Shown here piece by piece: positions 5,506 to 5,853 of a stretch of DNA of 5,853 bases. A program made the position numbers and the translations under genes. A model generated the notes under the pieces. That model ran no database searches, had not been told where the DNA came from, and was given only the letters and a program-made list of their open reading frames with translations. Source of the stretch: Prevotellaceae bacterium. Its GTDB lineage: Bacteria > Bacteroidota > Bacteroidia > Bacteroidales > UBA932. The number at the start of each line of letters is the position of its first letter. Position 1 is the first letter of the stretch. Location of the stretch: assembly GCA_031259225.1 (NCBI GenBank), contig JAIRLT010000011.1:1-5853 (forward strand), read 5' to 3'.

Positions 5506-5519
5506 GCTGGCGCGCCAGC
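5506..5519. repeat. Perfect 14-bp GC-rich palindrome, copy A
   Basis: GCTGGCGCGCCAGC is a perfect inverted repeat (it contains the 8-base GGCGCGCC). ATTA (5501-5504) and TAAT (5520-5523) extend the symmetry with one extra G at 5505. The unique stretch 5461-5500 to its left shows no gene or clear signal. It abuts the ARTTATG array on its right. Confidence 0.88.
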
Positions 5520-5520
5520 T

Positions 5521-5552
5521 AATTATGAGTTATGAATTATGAGTTATGAATT
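5521..5552. repeat. Heptanucleotide tandem array, unit ARTTATG
   Basis: AATTATGAGTTATG occurs twice in exact tandem (5521-5534 and 5535-5548), followed by AATT. Each 14-mer is AATTATG plus AGTTATG, again alternating A/G. It is bracketed exactly by the two copies of the 14-bp palindrome, which lie 48 bases apart. Confidence 0.88.
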
Positions 5553-5553
5553 G

Positions 5554-5586
5554 GCTGGCGCGCCAGCTAACTCTCCACTCGCGAAG
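5554..5586 (-). repeat. Palindrome copy B plus contracted heptamer element
   Basis: 5554-5567 is the second perfect copy of GCTGGCGCGCCAGC. Read on the minus strand, 5586 to 5554 is CTTCGCGAGTGGAGAGTTA followed by the palindrome. This is the same element as 33-85 but with one clear heptamer and a degenerate second, where 39-66 has four. It is therefore an inverted, shorter copy of the left-flank composite repeat. Confidence 0.8.
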
Positions 5587-5590
5587 CAAA

Positions 5591-5804
5591 GCCCCGGAGG
5601 GGCGAGATGTTAATAACCCCGAGCAAGCCGCAGGCGCAGCTCGGGGTCTATGCAATGCCCCTGCCTTTCGCGCGGAGCAATGCCGGTACATAGCAGAACG
5701 CCTGTGCGCCGCGCGAGGTGCAGGAGGTTTACCTTGCATCCCCGTGCTGCGTTCCGCTTCGCTACACTTGCACGGGGTTATCAACATCACGCCCCTAACG
5801 GGGC
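5591..5804. repeat. Long imperfect palindrome of about 214 bp
   Basis: Both ends are small hairpins with the same arms: GCCCC-GGA-GGGGC (5591-5603) and GCCCC-TAAC-GGGGC (5791-5804). Inside each lies another hairpin: ACCCCGAGC / GCTCGGGGT (5616-5624 with 5639-5647) and CCCCGTGC / GCACGGGG (5740-5747 with 5770-5777). The segment 5599-5624 matches the reverse complement of 5770-5795 at 23 of 26 bases, and 5660-5675 matches that of 5709-5724 at 13 of 16. The whole is thus two inverted copies of one unit meeting near 5692-5698. A minus-strand reading frame across it (5530-5817) is low-complexity and not credible as a gene. No target-site duplication is evident. Confidence 0.72.
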
Positions 5805-5811
5805 GCCCATC

Positions 5812-5853
5812 CGTCATTGTGAGGGCGAAGCCCGAAGCAATGACGATGCGACA
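5812..5853 (+). repeat. Small hairpin repeat, copy 3, running off the window
   Basis: Outer arms CGTCATTG (5812-5819) and CAATGACG (5838-5845) and inner arms GGGC (5823-5826) and GCCC (5830-5833) enclose a GAA loop. GCAATGACGATGCGACA (5837-5853) equals the first 17 bases of the tail at 271-294 in the same orientation and is cut by the window end. In this copy the tail is on the opposite side of the core from copies 1 and 2. Confidence 0.8.

Noticed and set aside
5530..5817. 95-residue minus-strand reading frame over the right repeats
   Set aside because: It is open only because the GC-rich palindrome has few stops; Arg/Ala-rich composition and complete overlap with inverted repeats argue against a protein.
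5400..5853. Insertion sequence or transposon
   Set aside because: Inverted repeats are present but there is no transposase or fragment of one, and no visible target-site duplication.

Overview
The window looks like chromosomal DNA from a member of the Bacteroidota, probably order Bacteroidales or a near relative. Three things point there. LpxC and FabZ are fused in one protein, a hallmark of this phylum. QueG is a short form without a C-terminal HEAT-type extension. Both gene blocks are preceded by exact matches to the Bacteroidota promoter pattern TTTG-N19-TAnnTTTG. The genus cannot be told from the sequence.

Layout: positions 1-310 are non-coding and rich in repeats, with one clear intrinsic terminator at 141-171 that ends a transcript from a gene to the left of the window. 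A promoter at 311-341 drives lpxC/fabZ (382-1779) and lpxA (1827-2621), two consecutive early genes of lipid A synthesis. Convergent to these, with only 3 bases between stop codons, lies a three-gene minus-strand operon. Its promoter is at 5357-5387 and its order is a secreted phosphodiester glycosidase (5335-4460), queG (4453-3542) and a GSCFA-domain protein (3563-2625). The first two genes are 6 bases apart and the last two overlap by 22. From about 5405 to the end the DNA is again non-coding repeats.

The plus-strand pair makes and primes the acyl-GlcNAc backbone of lipid A: LpxA acylates UDP-GlcNAc, LpxC deacetylates the product, and FabZ dehydrates 3-hydroxyacyl-ACP, the same acyl donor LpxA uses. 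The minus-strand operon mixes a tRNA-modification enzyme (QueG, last step of queuosine synthesis) with two predicted hydrolases of unknown substrate, one exported and one apparently cytoplasmic.

The genes are ordinary for this phylum. The unusual material is in the flanks. Five heptanucleotide tandem arrays occur, four of which alternate A and G (or C and T) at one position from unit to unit. Copies of a GC-rich 14-bp palindrome (GCTGGCGCGCCAGC and variants) punctuate them. Three copies of a small hairpin repeat are present, two of them directly upstream of the two promoters and in the same orientation relative to transcription. A roughly 214-bp imperfect palindrome lies at 5591-5804. No transposase, CRISPR array, tRNA, rRNA or recognisable defence gene was seen.
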